A DNA stretch of 44,034 nucleotides from Candidatus Omnitrophota bacterium (GCA_003598025.1 QZKH01000006.1:1-44034), one strand, 5' to 3'; positions 25,649 through 34,195 are shown, counted from the first letter of the stretch. Made by a program: numbers and translations. The notes: a model not told the origin generated them from the letters alone.

Positions 25649-26496
25649 AACATAATCCGAAGAGGTCACAAAATATCGCTTTTTTCTTTATGCTCCTGGC
25701 TACGTTTTTGATAGTCCTGCCCGTAGGCCTGATAGTTTTTGCAATTATAAAGAAAGGTATACCGGCTATTAGCTGGGAGTTCCTTACGGAAATGCCTAGG
25801 CAGGGAATGCGCGCAGGAGGCATTTTCCCTGCTATAATCGGGACTTTCTACCTTGTCTCCGGGGCCATTCTATTTGCTTTGCCTATAGGCCTGCTTTCTG
25901 CGATATATTTGAGCGAATATGCCAAAGACAATTTGCTTACGCGCATAATCAAACTGGCTATAGTTAATCTGGCAGGCGTACCTTCGGTAGTTTACGGGTT
26001 GTTCGGACTTGCTTTATTTGTCATCTTCCTCAAATTCGGGGCTTCCATTTTATCAGGTTCGCTTACCTTGGGGATTATGATTTTACCGATAATTATTACT
26101 TCTTCCCGTGAGGCTTTAGAGAGTGTTCCATATTCTTTCAGGGAGGCAAGCTGGTCGCTTGGGGCAAGCAAATGGCAGACGATAAGGTATGTAGTTTTAC
26201 CTAATGCCATCCCCGGTATTCTGACCGGGACAATTTTAGGATTGGGCAGGGCAGCAGGAGAAACCGCTCCCATACTTTTTACAGTAGCCGCTTTCTATCT
26301 GCCCAGGCTGCCAAAGTCCATTTTTGACCAGGCCATGGCTCTGCCTTATCATCTTTATGTGATTTCAACGCAGGTTCCCAATGTGGACGAGAAGATAAGA
26401 TATGGGACTGCTCTGGTTTTGTTGTCATTAGTTTTATTCATGAATCTGATAGCGATAGTTATAAGGTACCATTTTAGGAAAAAGAAAAAATGGTAA
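25645..26496 (+). CDS. pstA: phosphate ABC transporter permease PstA
   Basis: A 283-residue inner-membrane permease, partner of PstC. Motifs: FALPIGLLSAIYLSEYA, LAGVPSVVYGLFGLALF, ASWSLGASKWQTIRYVVLP (docking loop) and LGLGRAAGETAPILF. Its ATG overlaps the pstC stop (ATGA, 25645-25648). Two PstB ATPases are encoded immediately downstream, so each permease docking loop may meet a different ATPase. Confidence 0.93.
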   Translation: MKHNPKRSQNIAFFFMLLATFLIVLPVGLIVFAIIKKGIPAISWEFLTEMPRQGMRAGGIFPAIIGTFYLVSGAILFALPIGLLSAIYLSEYAKDNLLTRIIKLAIVNLAGVPSVVYGLFGLALFVIFLKFGASILSGSLTLGIMILPIIITSSREALESVPYSFREASWSLGASKWQTIRYVVLPNAIPGILTGTILGLGRAAGETAPILFTVAAFYLPRLPKSIFDQAMALPYHLYVISTQVPNVDEKIRYGTALVLLSLVLFMNLIAIVIRYHFRKKKKW

Positions 26497-26526
26497 ACAG
26501 GCGCATTTATCACAGAGGTTTTACGA

Positions 26527-27273
26527 ATGGTTAAATTCAGCATAAAAGATCTCAATGTATGGTTTGGCCAGGTTACTGCCTTAAGAGAGGTGAGCCTTGA
26601 TATACAAGAAAACGAAATACTCAGTATCATAGGTCCGTCCAACAGCGGCAAGACAACTTTCTTAAGGATGCTTAACCGTTTAAACGAGCTTCAACCCGGA
26701 TTCAGGATGTTCGGAAGAGTATTGCTGGATAACAGGAATATCATGAATATTGACGCTGAATTATTACGCAGGCAGGTGGGAATGGTTTTTGCATTGCCGT
26801 TACCTTTACCTATGTCTATATTTGACAATGTTGCTTATGGCATAAAGATGCAGGGAGGCTTTAGCCGGCAAGAGACGATGGAGATTGTGGAGAGTTCTTT
26901 AGAAAGCGCATATATCTGGGATGAAGTTAAAGACAGGCTTAATGAGTCGGCTTTTAAGTTGTCAGGAGGTCAGCAGCAACGTCTATGCATAGCGCGTACA
27001 CTGGCTGTGCGGCCGAAGGTAATCCTGTTTGACGAGCCGTGTTCCGGGCTTGACCCGGTCTCAACGGCAAAAGTAGAAGAAGCAATGTTGGAATTAAAGA
27101 AAAAATACTCAATAGTATTGGTTACTAACAACGTTAAACAAGCTGCCAGGGTTGGGGATAAGACTGGATTCTTTCTTTCGGGAGAACTTATAGAATTGGA
27201 CACGACTGAAAAGATCTTTACCGGGCCTTCTGATAAGCGTACTGAAGAGTATATAATGGGTAAATTTGGTTAG
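26527..27273 (+). CDS. pstB: phosphate ABC ATPase PstB1, degenerate Q-loop and switch His
   Basis: A 248-residue ABC ATPase. Walker A (GPSNSGKTT, Lys42), signature (LSGGQQQR, 145-149) and Walker B (ILFDEP, Asp169-Glu170) are intact. The Q-loop Gln, normally in [10 protein letters not shown], is Ala89 ([10 protein letters not shown]), and the switch His, normally in VTHN, is Asn201 (VTNN). I checked both changes codon by codon. The nearby second copy has the opposite pattern of loss. In an ABC dimer each site combines Walker/Q/H residues of one subunit with the signature of the other, so PstB1 should provide a good signature but a poor catalytic face. The gene lies 30 bases after pstA. Confidence 0.9.
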   Translation: MVKFSIKDLNVWFGQVTALREVSLDIQENEILSIIGPSNSGKTTFLRMLNRLNELQPGFRMFGRVLLDNRNIMNIDAELLRRQVGMVFALPLPLPMSIFDNVAYGIKMQGGFSRQETMEIVESSLESAYIWDEVKDRLNESAFKLSGGQQQRLCIARTLAVRPKVILFDEPCSGLDPVSTAKVEEAMLELKKKYSIVLVTNNVKQAARVGDKTGFFLSGELIELDTTEKIFTGPSDKRTEEYIMGKFG

Positions 27274-27284
27274 CAGGGTTAAAA

Positions 27285-28040
27285 ATGAAAAAAATAACTA
27301 CAATTAATTTGAACTTATGGTATGACAAATTCCACGCCTTAAAAGACGTCAATACCGCTTTTGAAGAGAAAATGATAACGGCCATTATAGGGCCTTCGGG
27401 TTGCGGGAAGTCTACGTTGTTGAGGGTTTTTAACCGTATGAATGACCTTATAGACGGAGTTTCTGTTAAAGGCCAGGTGAAGATCGATGATACCGATATC
27501 CTTAGCGAGAAAGTAGATTTAGTTAACCTGCGCAAAGAAGTAGGTATGGTATTCCAGCGTCCTAATCCATTTCCTCTTTCTATTTACGAGAACATAGTTT
27601 TTGGGTCCAGAATCCATGGCCAGCAATTAAGCAGAAGCCAGTTAGATAGCCTCGTTGAGAGCAATTTAAAGTCAGTGTTCCTTTGGGAAGAGGTCAAAAA
27701 TAGATTGCAGAAATCTGCCTTGGCGCTTTCTTTGGAGCAGAAACAGCGCCTGTGTATCGCAAGATTACTATCAACAAAGCCACAAGTCTTATTGATGGAT
27801 GAACCTTGTTCTGCGCTGGACCCGCAGGCTACAGGGCGCATAGAAGAATTGATGCGCGAACTGAAAAAATATTATACAATAGTCATTGTAACGCATAATA
27901 TGCAACAGGCAGCGCGTGTCTCTGATGATACCGGTTTTATGTTATTGGGAGAATTAATTGAGTTTGGCAGGACTAATGATATATTCAGAGCTCCGCGTGA
28001 CAAAAGAACCGAAGATTATATAGTTGGTAAGTATGGATAA
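27285..28040 (+). CDS. pstB: phosphate ABC ATPase PstB2, degenerate signature motif
   Basis: A 251-residue ABC ATPase, 11 bases after the first pstB gene. Walker A (GPSGCGKST, Lys42), Q-loop Gln91 ([10 protein letters not shown]), Walker B (LLMDEP, Asp172-Glu173) and switch His204 (VTHN) are all canonical. The signature, LSGGQ in nearly all PstB proteins, reads LSLEQ (148-152). It should therefore form a working ATP site only with the LSGGQ of PstB1, while the opposite composite site has defects on both faces. Its end overlaps arsC by eight bases. Confidence 0.9.
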   Translation: MKKITTINLNLWYDKFHALKDVNTAFEEKMITAIIGPSGCGKSTLLRVFNRMNDLIDGVSVKGQVKIDDTDILSEKVDLVNLRKEVGMVFQRPNPFPLSIYENIVFGSRIHGQQLSRSQLDSLVESNLKSVFLWEEVKNRLQKSALALSLEQKQRLCIARLLSTKPQVLLMDEPCSALDPQATGRIEELMRELKKYYTIVIVTHNMQQAARVSDDTGFMLLGELIEFGRTNDIFRAPRDKRTEDYIVGKYG

Positions 28041-28452
28041 TACAGCCAAGAACATATTATTCTTATGCATTGAGAATTCCTGCAGGAGCCAGATTGCCGA
28101 GGGGCTTATGAAGCATTTTAGTAAAGGGGCAATTAACGCATTTAGTGCCGGGTCCAGGCCGGGGGCAAAAGTGAATGAATATGCCGTAAAAGTCATGCAA
28201 GAAATCGGAATAGATATTTCTTTAGCCGTGCCAAAAGGTTTTAACGAGCTTCCAACGGCAAAATTTGATTATGTTGTAACTCTTGGATGTAAAGATGTTT
28301 GCCCGTTTTATCCATCGGATAAATATATTGAGTGGGATATAGAGGATCCTAAAGGAAAAGATATAAATTTTTTCCGGAAAACAAGAGATCAGATAAAAGA
28401 TAAGGTACTGAAGTTAATAAGCGATATAGAGTCGGGTAACAACAGGAGGTAG
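28033..28452 (+). CDS. arsC: arsenate reductase, low-molecular-weight phosphatase type
   Basis: A 139-residue protein of the thioredoxin-coupled ArsC/LMW-phosphatase fold. The phosphate-binding loop [14 protein letters not shown] fits CX5R, and [13 protein letters not shown] gives the two further Cys typical of the arsenate reductase branch with short spacing. The late [10 protein letters not shown] is also typical. I chose the ATG at 28033; a TTG at 28024 would add three residues. It overlaps pstB2 by eight bases. Arsenate enters through phosphate transporters, so co-expression with pst makes sense as protection. A protein-tyrosine phosphatase role is less likely given the extra Cys pair. 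Confidence 0.85.
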   Translation: MDNTAKNILFLCIENSCRSQIAEGLMKHFSKGAINAFSAGSRPGAKVNEYAVKVMQEIGIDISLAVPKGFNELPTAKFDYVVTLGCKDVCPFYPSDKYIEWDIEDPKGKDINFFRKTRDQIKDKVLKLISDIESGNNRR

Positions 28453-28456
28453 TTCG

Positions 28457-29125
28457 ATGGAGCGCTATTTTGATGAAGAGATGAGGCAGTTAAATAAGGA
28501 TATACTGAAAATGGCGGTGGCCTCCCAGGAGGCGATTTACAAATCAGTAGAAGCATTAAAAAACAGAGATAAAGAGATGGCGGCATTGGTCATAAATTCA
28601 GACGAGAAAATTGATAAAATGGAGTTAGCCAATGATGAAAAGTGCATTGATCTGATTGCCAGGCACCAGCCTATGGCAGGAGATTTAAGGTTTATTACAA
28701 CCGCATTAAAAATTAACTCTGAATTGGAGCGGATTGCAGACCTGTCTGTAGACATTTCAGAGCGGGTTATAGAAATATCAAACAAGCCGTTATTAAAACC
28801 GCTTATTGATATCCCGAAACTTTCCCAGGTTGCCCAGGAGATGGTAGGGGGCGCAATAAGAGCATTCGTCGAGAGAGACGTTGCTTTAGCTAAAAAAGTA
28901 GTTCTTGCTGATTCAGAAGCTGATAAATTACGCAATGCCATCCAGGAAGAGTTAATAAAGGATTATATGTCTAAGGATGTAAAGAGTGTAGACAGGGCTG
29001 TTCCCCTATTATTAGTTGCGCGGCACCTTGAGCGGATTTGCGACCATGCAACCAATATTGCTGAGGATGTTATATATATGGTCGAAGCCAGGGTAGTAAA
29101 GCATCATACTGAAGAGCTTAAGTAA
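28457..29125 (+). CDS. phoU: phosphate signalling protein PhoU
   Basis: A 222-residue cytoplasmic, all-helical protein with two homologous three-helix halves. Each half has the metal-site pattern: INSELERIADLSVDISERV near 95-113 and ARHLERICDHATNIAEDVIY near 189-208. AGGAGG precedes the ATG, five bases after arsC. PhoU links Pst to PhoR and damps kinase activity when phosphate is plentiful. With a PhoR that has no membrane anchor, PhoU is the obvious physical bridge. Confidence 0.94.
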   Translation: MERYFDEEMRQLNKDILKMAVASQEAIYKSVEALKNRDKEMAALVINSDEKIDKMELANDEKCIDLIARHQPMAGDLRFITTALKINSELERIADLSVDISERVIEISNKPLLKPLIDIPKLSQVAQEMVGGAIRAFVERDVALAKKVVLADSEADKLRNAIQEELIKDYMSKDVKSVDRAVPLLLVARHLERICDHATNIAEDVIYMVEARVVKHHTEELK

Positions 29126-29129
29126 TTTA

Positions 29130-29260
29130 TAGAAGTATTGCGTATAGAGTAGTGCGTATGGTGTCTTTGCGACCGTAGGGAGTCCTGAGCGGAGCCGAAG
29201 GATGTCTTTGTGACTAGCTACTCCCCATATTCTATGAACCATGAACTATGAACTAACCTA
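29130..29260. repeat. dispersed intergenic element, inverted partner of 34080-34190
   Basis: The stretch contains TATTGCGTATAGAG, GTAGTGCGTATGG, TCCTGAGCGGAGCCGAAGGA, GTCTTTGTGACTAGC, ACTCCCCATAT and three TATGAAC-like units (29233-29253). The 21 bases at 29233-29253 are an exact reverse complement of 34080-34100, and flanking words match in the same inverted order. No coding potential is seen. Confidence 0.75.
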
Positions 29261-29283
29261 TTTTACCTACTATCTAATACCCC

Positions 29284-29311
29284 TTGACCCTCCTAAAAAA
29301 TATGATATTAT
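29284..29311 (+). promoter_or_regulatory. sigma70-type promoter for nadE-lrp
   Basis: TTGACC (29284-29289), a 16-base spacer and TATTAT (29306-29311), followed by an 86-base leader without obvious hairpins apart from GGC/GCC around 29373-29386. Confidence 0.55.
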
Positions 29312-29397
29312 AAAATTATTAAATTTCTCAAAGGGATTTATCAAATTTTCCCCCTGTTAAAATACAAAACTGGCCTTCAGAAGCCTATAAATATACG

Positions 29398-30117
29398 ATG
29401 AAAAGCAAAATTATAAGGTGGTTAGCAAAGGAAGTAAAATCTTCCGGAGCTAAGGGTATTGTTTTGGGATTAAGCGGAGGCATAGATTCCTGCGTTGTGT
29501 CTGCTTTAGCTAAGGCTGCAGTAGGCAAAAATAATGTTTTAGGATTGATGATGCCTTGCCATAGCCATCCTTCTGATTTAAAGGACGCCAAAATTTCTGC
29601 TAAAAAATTAAACATACAAACTAAAATTATTGACCTGACAAGCACGTATGATGGCTTACGCAGGGTCCTTCCACCGTCAAAAGGGCTTGCGGCAGTAAAT
29701 TTACGCCCCCGCCTACGTATGCTGGTTTTATATTATTTTGCCAACAAACTTGATTATCTGGTTTGCGGCACGGGGAATAAATCGGAGTTAATGGTAGGTT
29801 ATTTTACAAAATACGGTGATGGCGGAGTTGACCTTTTGCCGATAGGGGATTTGACAAAAACCCAGGTTAGGTCTTTAGCCAGAGAATTGGAGATACCCGG
29901 CCATATTATAACTAAGCCGCCTAGCGCAGGTTTATGGGTTGGCCAGACGGACGAAGGGGAGATGGGGATTACCTATGCCGAGCTGGATGATATCCTGTCA
30001 AGGCTTGAAAGAGGGCTCAAGCAGGTAGCTGCTAAAGACAAAGTGAAAAAAGTTAAAGATATGATAAACAGGTCGCAGCACAAGAGAGAAAAAGCAAAGA
30101 TTTGCAAAGTCAGCTAA
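29398..30117 (+). CDS. nadE: NAD+ synthetase, ammonia-type (no glutaminase domain)
   Basis: A 239-residue enzyme that amidates nicotinic acid adenine dinucleotide to NAD+. The ATP loop GLSGGIDSCVVSALA, the GTGNKSELMVGYFTKYGDGG stretch and the PPSAGLWVGQTDEGEMG substrate loop are all present. It lacks the nitrilase domain, so it should use free ammonia. A second, glutamine-dependent NAD synthetase is encoded at 34367, so the cell has both types. I see no Shine-Dalgarno at the ATG. The Lrp-type regulator follows directly. Confidence 0.92.
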   Translation: MKSKIIRWLAKEVKSSGAKGIVLGLSGGIDSCVVSALAKAAVGKNNVLGLMMPCHSHPSDLKDAKISAKKLNIQTKIIDLTSTYDGLRRVLPPSKGLAAVNLRPRLRMLVLYYFANKLDYLVCGTGNKSELMVGYFTKYGDGGVDLLPIGDLTKTQVRSLARELEIPGHIITKPPSAGLWVGQTDEGEMGITYAELDDILSRLERGLKQVAAKDKVKKVKDMINRSQHKREKAKICKVS

Positions 30118-30129
30118 ATGGAGGAAATT

Positions 30130-30618
30130 ATGGATGAGATACTGGAAATACTGGAGAATGATGCCCGCATAAGCCCTGAGGATATCGGTAAAATGCTTAA
30201 AAAAAATCCTGCCAAGATAAAGCAGGCGATTAAGAAATACGAGAAAGAAGGGGTTATATTGAAATACAAGACAGTGATAAATAAAGAGTTAGTCAGGGAA
30301 GCTAATTCTCAAGGCGTGCGCGCACTTATAGAGGTCAATATAACTCCTCAGAAGGATCTTGGTTTTGACAGGATCGCAGAGAGGATTTATTCCTTTCCTG
30401 AGGTTTCAAGCTGTTATCTGGTGTCAGGCACTTATGATTTATTACTAATAGTAGAAGGAAGGGATTTACAGACAGTGGCCAGGTTTGTGGCGGAAAAACT
30501 TTCTCCTCTAGAGAATGTCAGGGGTACAGCCACCCATTTCCTTCTTAAGAAATATAAAGAAGACGGAGTTATATTAAAACACAGGGATGAGAATAAAAGG
30601 ATAGCTATTTCTTATTGA
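30130..30618 (+). CDS. Lrp/AsnC family transcriptional regulator
   Basis: A 162-residue regulator with an N-terminal winged helix (about 1-55, EILENDARISPEDIGKMLKKNPAKIKQAIKKY style) and a ligand-sensing RAM domain (about 65-140, VRALIEVNITPQ and SSCYLVSGTYDLLLIVEG). I chose the ATG at 30130 because GGAGG lies five bases upstream; an ATG at 30118 sits directly after the nadE stop and has no site. The family senses amino acids and often sits beside the gene it controls. Here that is the aminotransferase downstream. Confidence 0.88.
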   Translation: MDEILEILENDARISPEDIGKMLKKNPAKIKQAIKKYEKEGVILKYKTVINKELVREANSQGVRALIEVNITPQKDLGFDRIAERIYSFPEVSSCYLVSGTYDLLLIVEGRDLQTVARFVAEKLSPLENVRGTATHFLLKKYKEDGVILKHRDENKRIAISY

Positions 30619-30680
30619 AATCTCAAATCCCAAAACCCCATTAAGTACAGGGTTTAGGGTGTAGAATATAGAGCATAGAC

Positions 30681-31841
30681 ATGAAGAGAGATTGGATATC
30701 TAAAAAAGTAGAAGAGATGCCGCCTTCCGGGATACGGGCTTTTTTCGACCTCGTGCTTGGTATGAAAGATGTTATCTCCCTGGGTGTGGGTGAGCCGGAT
30801 TTTGTTACCCCCTGGCAGATAAGAGAGGCCGGCATTTATTCTCTTGAGCAGGGGTATACTTCTTATACTTCAAATAAAGGTCTCTACAGGCTCAGGCTTG
30901 AAATTGCGCGTTTTTTGAATAATAAACACGGACTTAAATACTCTGCTGATGACCAGATCCTGATTACGGTGGGTGTAAGTGAGGCTATGGATTTGGCACT
31001 GCGAGCTTTAATAAATCCCAATGATAAGATATTAATCCCTACTCCGAGCTATGTCTCTTATGCTCCTTTGGTTAAATTTTGCGGAGGGGTGCCTGTGATT
31101 ATGGATACCTCAAAGACAGATTTTAAAATCACCCCTTCTTTACTTGAAAGAAATATAGATAAAAAAGTAAAGGCGATGATATTTAATTATCCTACTAACC
31201 CGACAGGGGTCTCTTATAATAAGAAAGAGCTTGAGCGACTTAGCAAGGTCTTGTGTAAGCACAATATTCTCTGCATATCAGATGAAATATATTGTGACCT
31301 CACTTATGATTTTGAACACACACCTTTTGCTACATTGCCCGGGGCAAAAGATAATACCCTGTATTTAGACGGTTTTTCAAAGAGCTATGCTATGACCGGA
31401 TGGCGCGTGGGTTTTGCCTGCGGCCCAAAAGAAATAATTGCTGCAATGACTAAAATACACCAGTATACTATTATGTGTGTTCCTATTGCCAGCCAGATGG
31501 CTGCCTGCGAGGCTTTACAGACAGGCAGAAAGTCTGTTGAGGAGATGAAGCGGGAATATAAGAGGCGCAGGAACCTTATGGTAGAGGGCTTAAACAGGCT
31601 TGGGATTACATGTTCCCAGCCGCAGGGCGCTTTTTATATTTTTGCTTCGATAAAAAATACCGGCATGGGTTCGCTTGAGTTTGCCGAGAAGCTGCTCAAG
31701 GACCAGAAGGTAGCAGTTGTCCCGGGAGTAGCCTTTGGCAAAGACTATAATGATTACATAAGGATTTCTTATGCTGCAGGTTATGATAAACTCAAGGAAG
31801 CGTTAAACAGGATAGAGAAATTCATTAAAAAGCAAAAATAG
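30681..31841 (+). CDS. PLP-dependent aminotransferase, class I/II
   Basis: A 386-residue fold-type I aminotransferase of the aspartate/aromatic/alanine group. It shows LGVGEPDF, TSNKGLYRLR, ILITVGVSEAMDLA, NYPTNPTGV, SDEIYCDLTY, the PLP lysine in DGFSKSYAMTGWRVGF and a late RISYA with the carboxylate-binding Arg. Length is normal. Substrate cannot be fixed from sequence. Its neighbours, an Lrp regulator and glutamine synthetase, suggest glutamate-linked amino acid metabolism. The 62-base gap before it has word-like sequence (GGTTTAGGGTGTAG) but no clear promoter. Confidence 0.9.
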   Translation: MKRDWISKKVEEMPPSGIRAFFDLVLGMKDVISLGVGEPDFVTPWQIREAGIYSLEQGYTSYTSNKGLYRLRLEIARFLNNKHGLKYSADDQILITVGVSEAMDLALRALINPNDKILIPTPSYVSYAPLVKFCGGVPVIMDTSKTDFKITPSLLERNIDKKVKAMIFNYPTNPTGVSYNKKELERLSKVLCKHNILCISDEIYCDLTYDFEHTPFATLPGAKDNTLYLDGFSKSYAMTGWRVGFACGPKEIIAAMTKIHQYTIMCVPIASQMAACEALQTGRKSVEEMKREYKRRRNLMVEGLNRLGITCSQPQGAFYIFASIKNTGMGSLEFAEKLLKDQKVAVVPGVAFGKDYNDYIRISYAAGYDKLKEALNRIEKFIKKQK

Positions 31842-31844
31842 GTA

Positions 31845-31877
31845 TTGTTCGCTGTGCGCTGTTCACAGTGAACGGGC
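31845..31877. repeat. small word-repeat and GTTCAC/GTGAAC dyad before glnA1
   Basis: GTTCGCTGTGCGCTGTTCAC contains near-direct copies of GCTGT, and GTTCACAGTGAAC is a dyad with one central base. It is another short intergenic repeat of the kind found at 17052 and 33232. Confidence 0.45.
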
Positions 31878-31895
31878 TTGCAAAACGGAGGAGAT

Positions 31896-33227
31896 ATGGC
31901 TAAAAAAACAAAAGCAGATATTATGAAGTTGGTCAAAGAGCATAAGGTAAAATTCATACGTTTATGGTTTACCGATGTTTTAGGAATATTAAAAGGTTTC
32001 GCTATCTCTCCAAATGAACTGGAGGGTGCGCTGGAAGAAGGCATGGGTTTTGACGGTTCTTCCATAGAAGGGTTTGCGCGTATTGAAGAGTCAGACATGA
32101 TAGCCAGGCCTGACCCGGATACTTTTGCGATCCTTCCCTGGCGTTCTGGTGATACCCATAGTGTTGCGCGCATGTTTTGTGATATATATGAACCAAGCGG
32201 CAGGCCATTTGCGGGTGATCCGCGTTATGTTTTAAAGAGGATTTTAGCTAAAGCGAAAGAAAAGGGGTACACTTTTAATGTCGGACCGGAATTAGAATAT
32301 TTCTATTTTACCAGTTCCCAGTCACCCCAGCCTTTAGATAAGGGCGGTTATTTTGACCTGGTTCCTTTGGACGTAGCGCAGGATTTAAGAAGGGATACTA
32401 TATTGACTATGCAGGAATTAGGCATTACGGTCGAATATAGCCATCACGAAGTTGCAGCAAGCCAGCATGAGATTGACTTACGTTATTCTGAGGCATTGAA
32501 GATGGCAGATAATGTTATGACTTATCGGCTTGTAGTTAAAGAAGTAGCACGTAAACACGGAGTATATGCGACATTTATGCCCAAGCCGATATTCGGGATT
32601 AATGGCTCAGGCATGCATGTACATCAGTCGCTTTTTAAAGGAGAGAGGAACGCATTCTTTGATCCAAAGGATAAATACCATCTATCTGAGATAGGTAAAT
32701 CTTACACTGCAGGATTACTAAAGCATGCACCGGAGATTACGGCTATAACAAACCAGTGGGTAAATTCTTTTAAGAGGCTTGTACCCGGGTATGAAGCTCC
32801 GGTATATATTTGCTGGGCTCAAATGAACAGGTCAGCTTTAATCAGGGTACCGATGTATAAACCGGGAAAAGAAAAAGCTACCCGTATAGAATTCCGCTCC
32901 CCGGACCCTTCATGCAATCCTTATTTGGCTTTTGCAGTCATGCTGGCAGCGGGATTAGAAGGTATCGAAAAAAAGTACAAATTGAGCGAACCCGCCAATG
33001 ACAATATATACCATATGAGCGAAGGAGAGAGGGAAGCCGCAGGTATTAAATCTTTGCCGGACGACCTCCTGGAGGCAACAAAGATTGCTGAGAAAAGCAA
33101 ATTGGTTAAAGAATGCTTAGGGGAAAAAGTATTCGAGTATTTTATCAGAAACAAAAAAGTAGAATGGGATGAATATAAAGCCCAGGTTACGCAGTATGAA
33201 GTAGATAAATATTTGCCAATCCTTTAA
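31896..33227 (+). CDS. glnA: glutamine synthetase type I (alpha-like)
   Basis: A 443-residue enzyme making glutamine from glutamate, ammonia and [70 protein letters not shown] and EFRSPDPSCNPYLAFA are present. It lacks the 25-residue insert of beta enzymes, and the late segment NDNIYHMSEGERE resembles feedback-inhibited alpha enzymes, with the Arg of GFARIEE in the regulatory position. GGAGGA precedes the ATG at 31896; the TTG at 31878 is less likely. A second, longer GS lies at 39511. No attenuator is seen upstream, so the two probably differ in control. Confidence 0.93.
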   Translation: MAKKTKADIMKLVKEHKVKFIRLWFTDVLGILKGFAISPNELEGALEEGMGFDGSSIEGFARIEESDMIARPDPDTFAILPWRSGDTHSVARMFCDIYEPSGRPFAGDPRYVLKRILAKAKEKGYTFNVGPELEYFYFTSSQSPQPLDKGGYFDLVPLDVAQDLRRDTILTMQELGITVEYSHHEVAASQHEIDLRYSEALKMADNVMTYRLVVKEVARKHGVYATFMPKPIFGINGSGMHVHQSLFKGERNAFFDPKDKYHLSEIGKSYTAGLLKHAPEITAITNQWVNSFKRLVPGYEAPVYICWAQMNRSALIRVPMYKPGKEKATRIEFRSPDPSCNPYLAFAVMLAAGLEGIEKKYKLSEPANDNIYHMSEGEREAAGIKSLPDDLLEATKIAEKSKLVKECLGEKVFEYFIRNKKVEWDEYKAQVTQYEVDKYLPIL

Positions 33228-33231
33228 GAAA

Positions 33232-33324
33232 GTTACATGAGGTTAGTGATGTTGAATGACGTTACATGATGTTGCTTTTGCAACCCCCGGTAAACTTAAT
33301 TAACCTCACGTAATCCCATGTAAC
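33232..33324. repeat. palindromic intergenic element between glnA1 and the ANTAR gene
   Basis: GTTACATG (33232-33239) faces CATGTAAC (33317-33324), and TGAGGTTA (33238-33245) faces TAACCTCA (33301-33308). A central hairpin GTTGC-TTTT-GCAAC lies at 33271-33284. A further GTTACATG copy sits at 33261-33268. It looks like a miniature repeat built of short words, without protein. Confidence 0.65.
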
Positions 33325-33341
33325 ATAATAGATAACTTATA

Positions 33342-34070
33342 ATGAAAAATAAGGAAAACTACGAAGTTTACTTAAAGCATATACAGGCCCTTTCAAAAGT
33401 AGCAAGCTTAATTACTCAGGGGATGTATCTGGATGAGTTGCTGCGTTTAGTCGTTAATGTAACCGCAGAGATCATGAACTCCAAAATCTGTTCTCTTATG
33501 CTGTTAGACCCGGATAAGAATGAGCTGGTAGTCAGAGCAACGCAATCGATATCCGATGAATATAATAAAAAGCCAAACATAAAATTAGGCACTGGCATAG
33601 CAGGCGAGGTTGCAAAATATAATAAGCCTATACACATCCTTGATGTCAAGACAGACCCCAGGTATTTAAACAGGGACATAGCCAAGAAAGAAGGCCTATG
33701 TTCGTTGGCAAGCGTGCCCTTAGCGGTCAAGGGCAGGGTAATAGGCGTACTTAACTGTTACACCTCAAAAAAACACAAGTTCACTAAGCATGAAATAGAC
33801 CTGTTGATCACTTTGGCAAGCCAGGCAGCAGTGGCAATTGAGAACGCCGAACTAGACTTAAGAGCCAGGACCGCAGAAGAAGCCCTCACTACAAGAAAAC
33901 TTATAGAAAGGGCAAAAGATTTACTTTCTCAGGAGGCCAATATCCTTCCTTCAGAGGCCTATCGGCTTATACAAAAGCAAAGCATGGATAAACGTAAAAC
34001 TATGAGAGAAGTAGCCGAAGCAATAATAATGGCCAGTGAGTTGAAGGATAATAGAAAAAATAGTAGGTAG
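33342..34070 (+). CDS. GAF-ANTAR RNA-binding antiterminator
   Basis: A 242-residue soluble protein. Residues about 14-165 form a GAF sensor (LVVNVTAEIMNSKICSLMLL, GIAGEVAKYNKPI, SVPLAVKGRVIGVLNCY). A short coiled coil follows, and residues about 180-235 form an ANTAR domain (RKLIERAKDLLSQEANILPSEAYRLIQKQSMD then KTMREVAEAII). Established for the family: ANTAR domains bind paired hexaloop RNA hairpins and prevent terminator formation. Three such leaders occur within 5.5 kb downstream, upstream of nadE2, the amt operon and glnA2. It follows glnA1 after a repeat element. The GAF ligand is unknown; no receiver or haem motif is visible. Confidence 0.9.
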   Translation: MKNKENYEVYLKHIQALSKVASLITQGMYLDELLRLVVNVTAEIMNSKICSLMLLDPDKNELVVRATQSISDEYNKKPNIKLGTGIAGEVAKYNKPIHILDVKTDPRYLNRDIAKKEGLCSLASVPLAVKGRVIGVLNCYTSKKHKFTKHEIDLLITLASQAAVAIENAELDLRARTAEEALTTRKLIERAKDLLSQEANILPSEAYRLIQKQSMDKRKTMREVAEAIIMASELKDNRKNSR

Positions 34071-34079
34071 AATAAATTA

Positions 34080-34190
34080 GTTCATAGTTCATGGTTCATA
34101 GATATGGGGAGTAACTAGCCACAAGGACACAATAGCGCTTTACTCAATACGCAATACTCTATACGCACTACGCATATGAATATTGAACTA
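34080..34190. repeat. dispersed intergenic element, inverted partner of 29130-29260
   Basis: Three GTTCATA-type units (34080-34100) are followed by ATATGGGGAGTAACTAGCC, CACAAGGACACAA and ACGCAATACTCTATACGCAC. This order is the reverse complement of the element after phoU. It ends just before the nadE2 promoter. Confidence 0.75.
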
Positions 34191-34195
34191 ATCCC

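Noticed and set aside
26527-28040. Second pstB as a pseudogene or simple recent duplication
   Set aside because: Both frames are full length, the sequences have diverged strongly, and the losses are complementary rather than random.
31842-31895. ANTAR or other attenuator before glnA1
   Set aside because: Only a small GTTCAC dyad is present; no terminator and no A1/G4 hexaloop.
33030-33060. Adenylylation site in glnA1 (NIYHMSEGERE)
   Set aside because: The Tyr is present, but the surroundings are those of alpha-type enzymes, which are feedback-inhibited rather than adenylylated, and the beta insert is missing.
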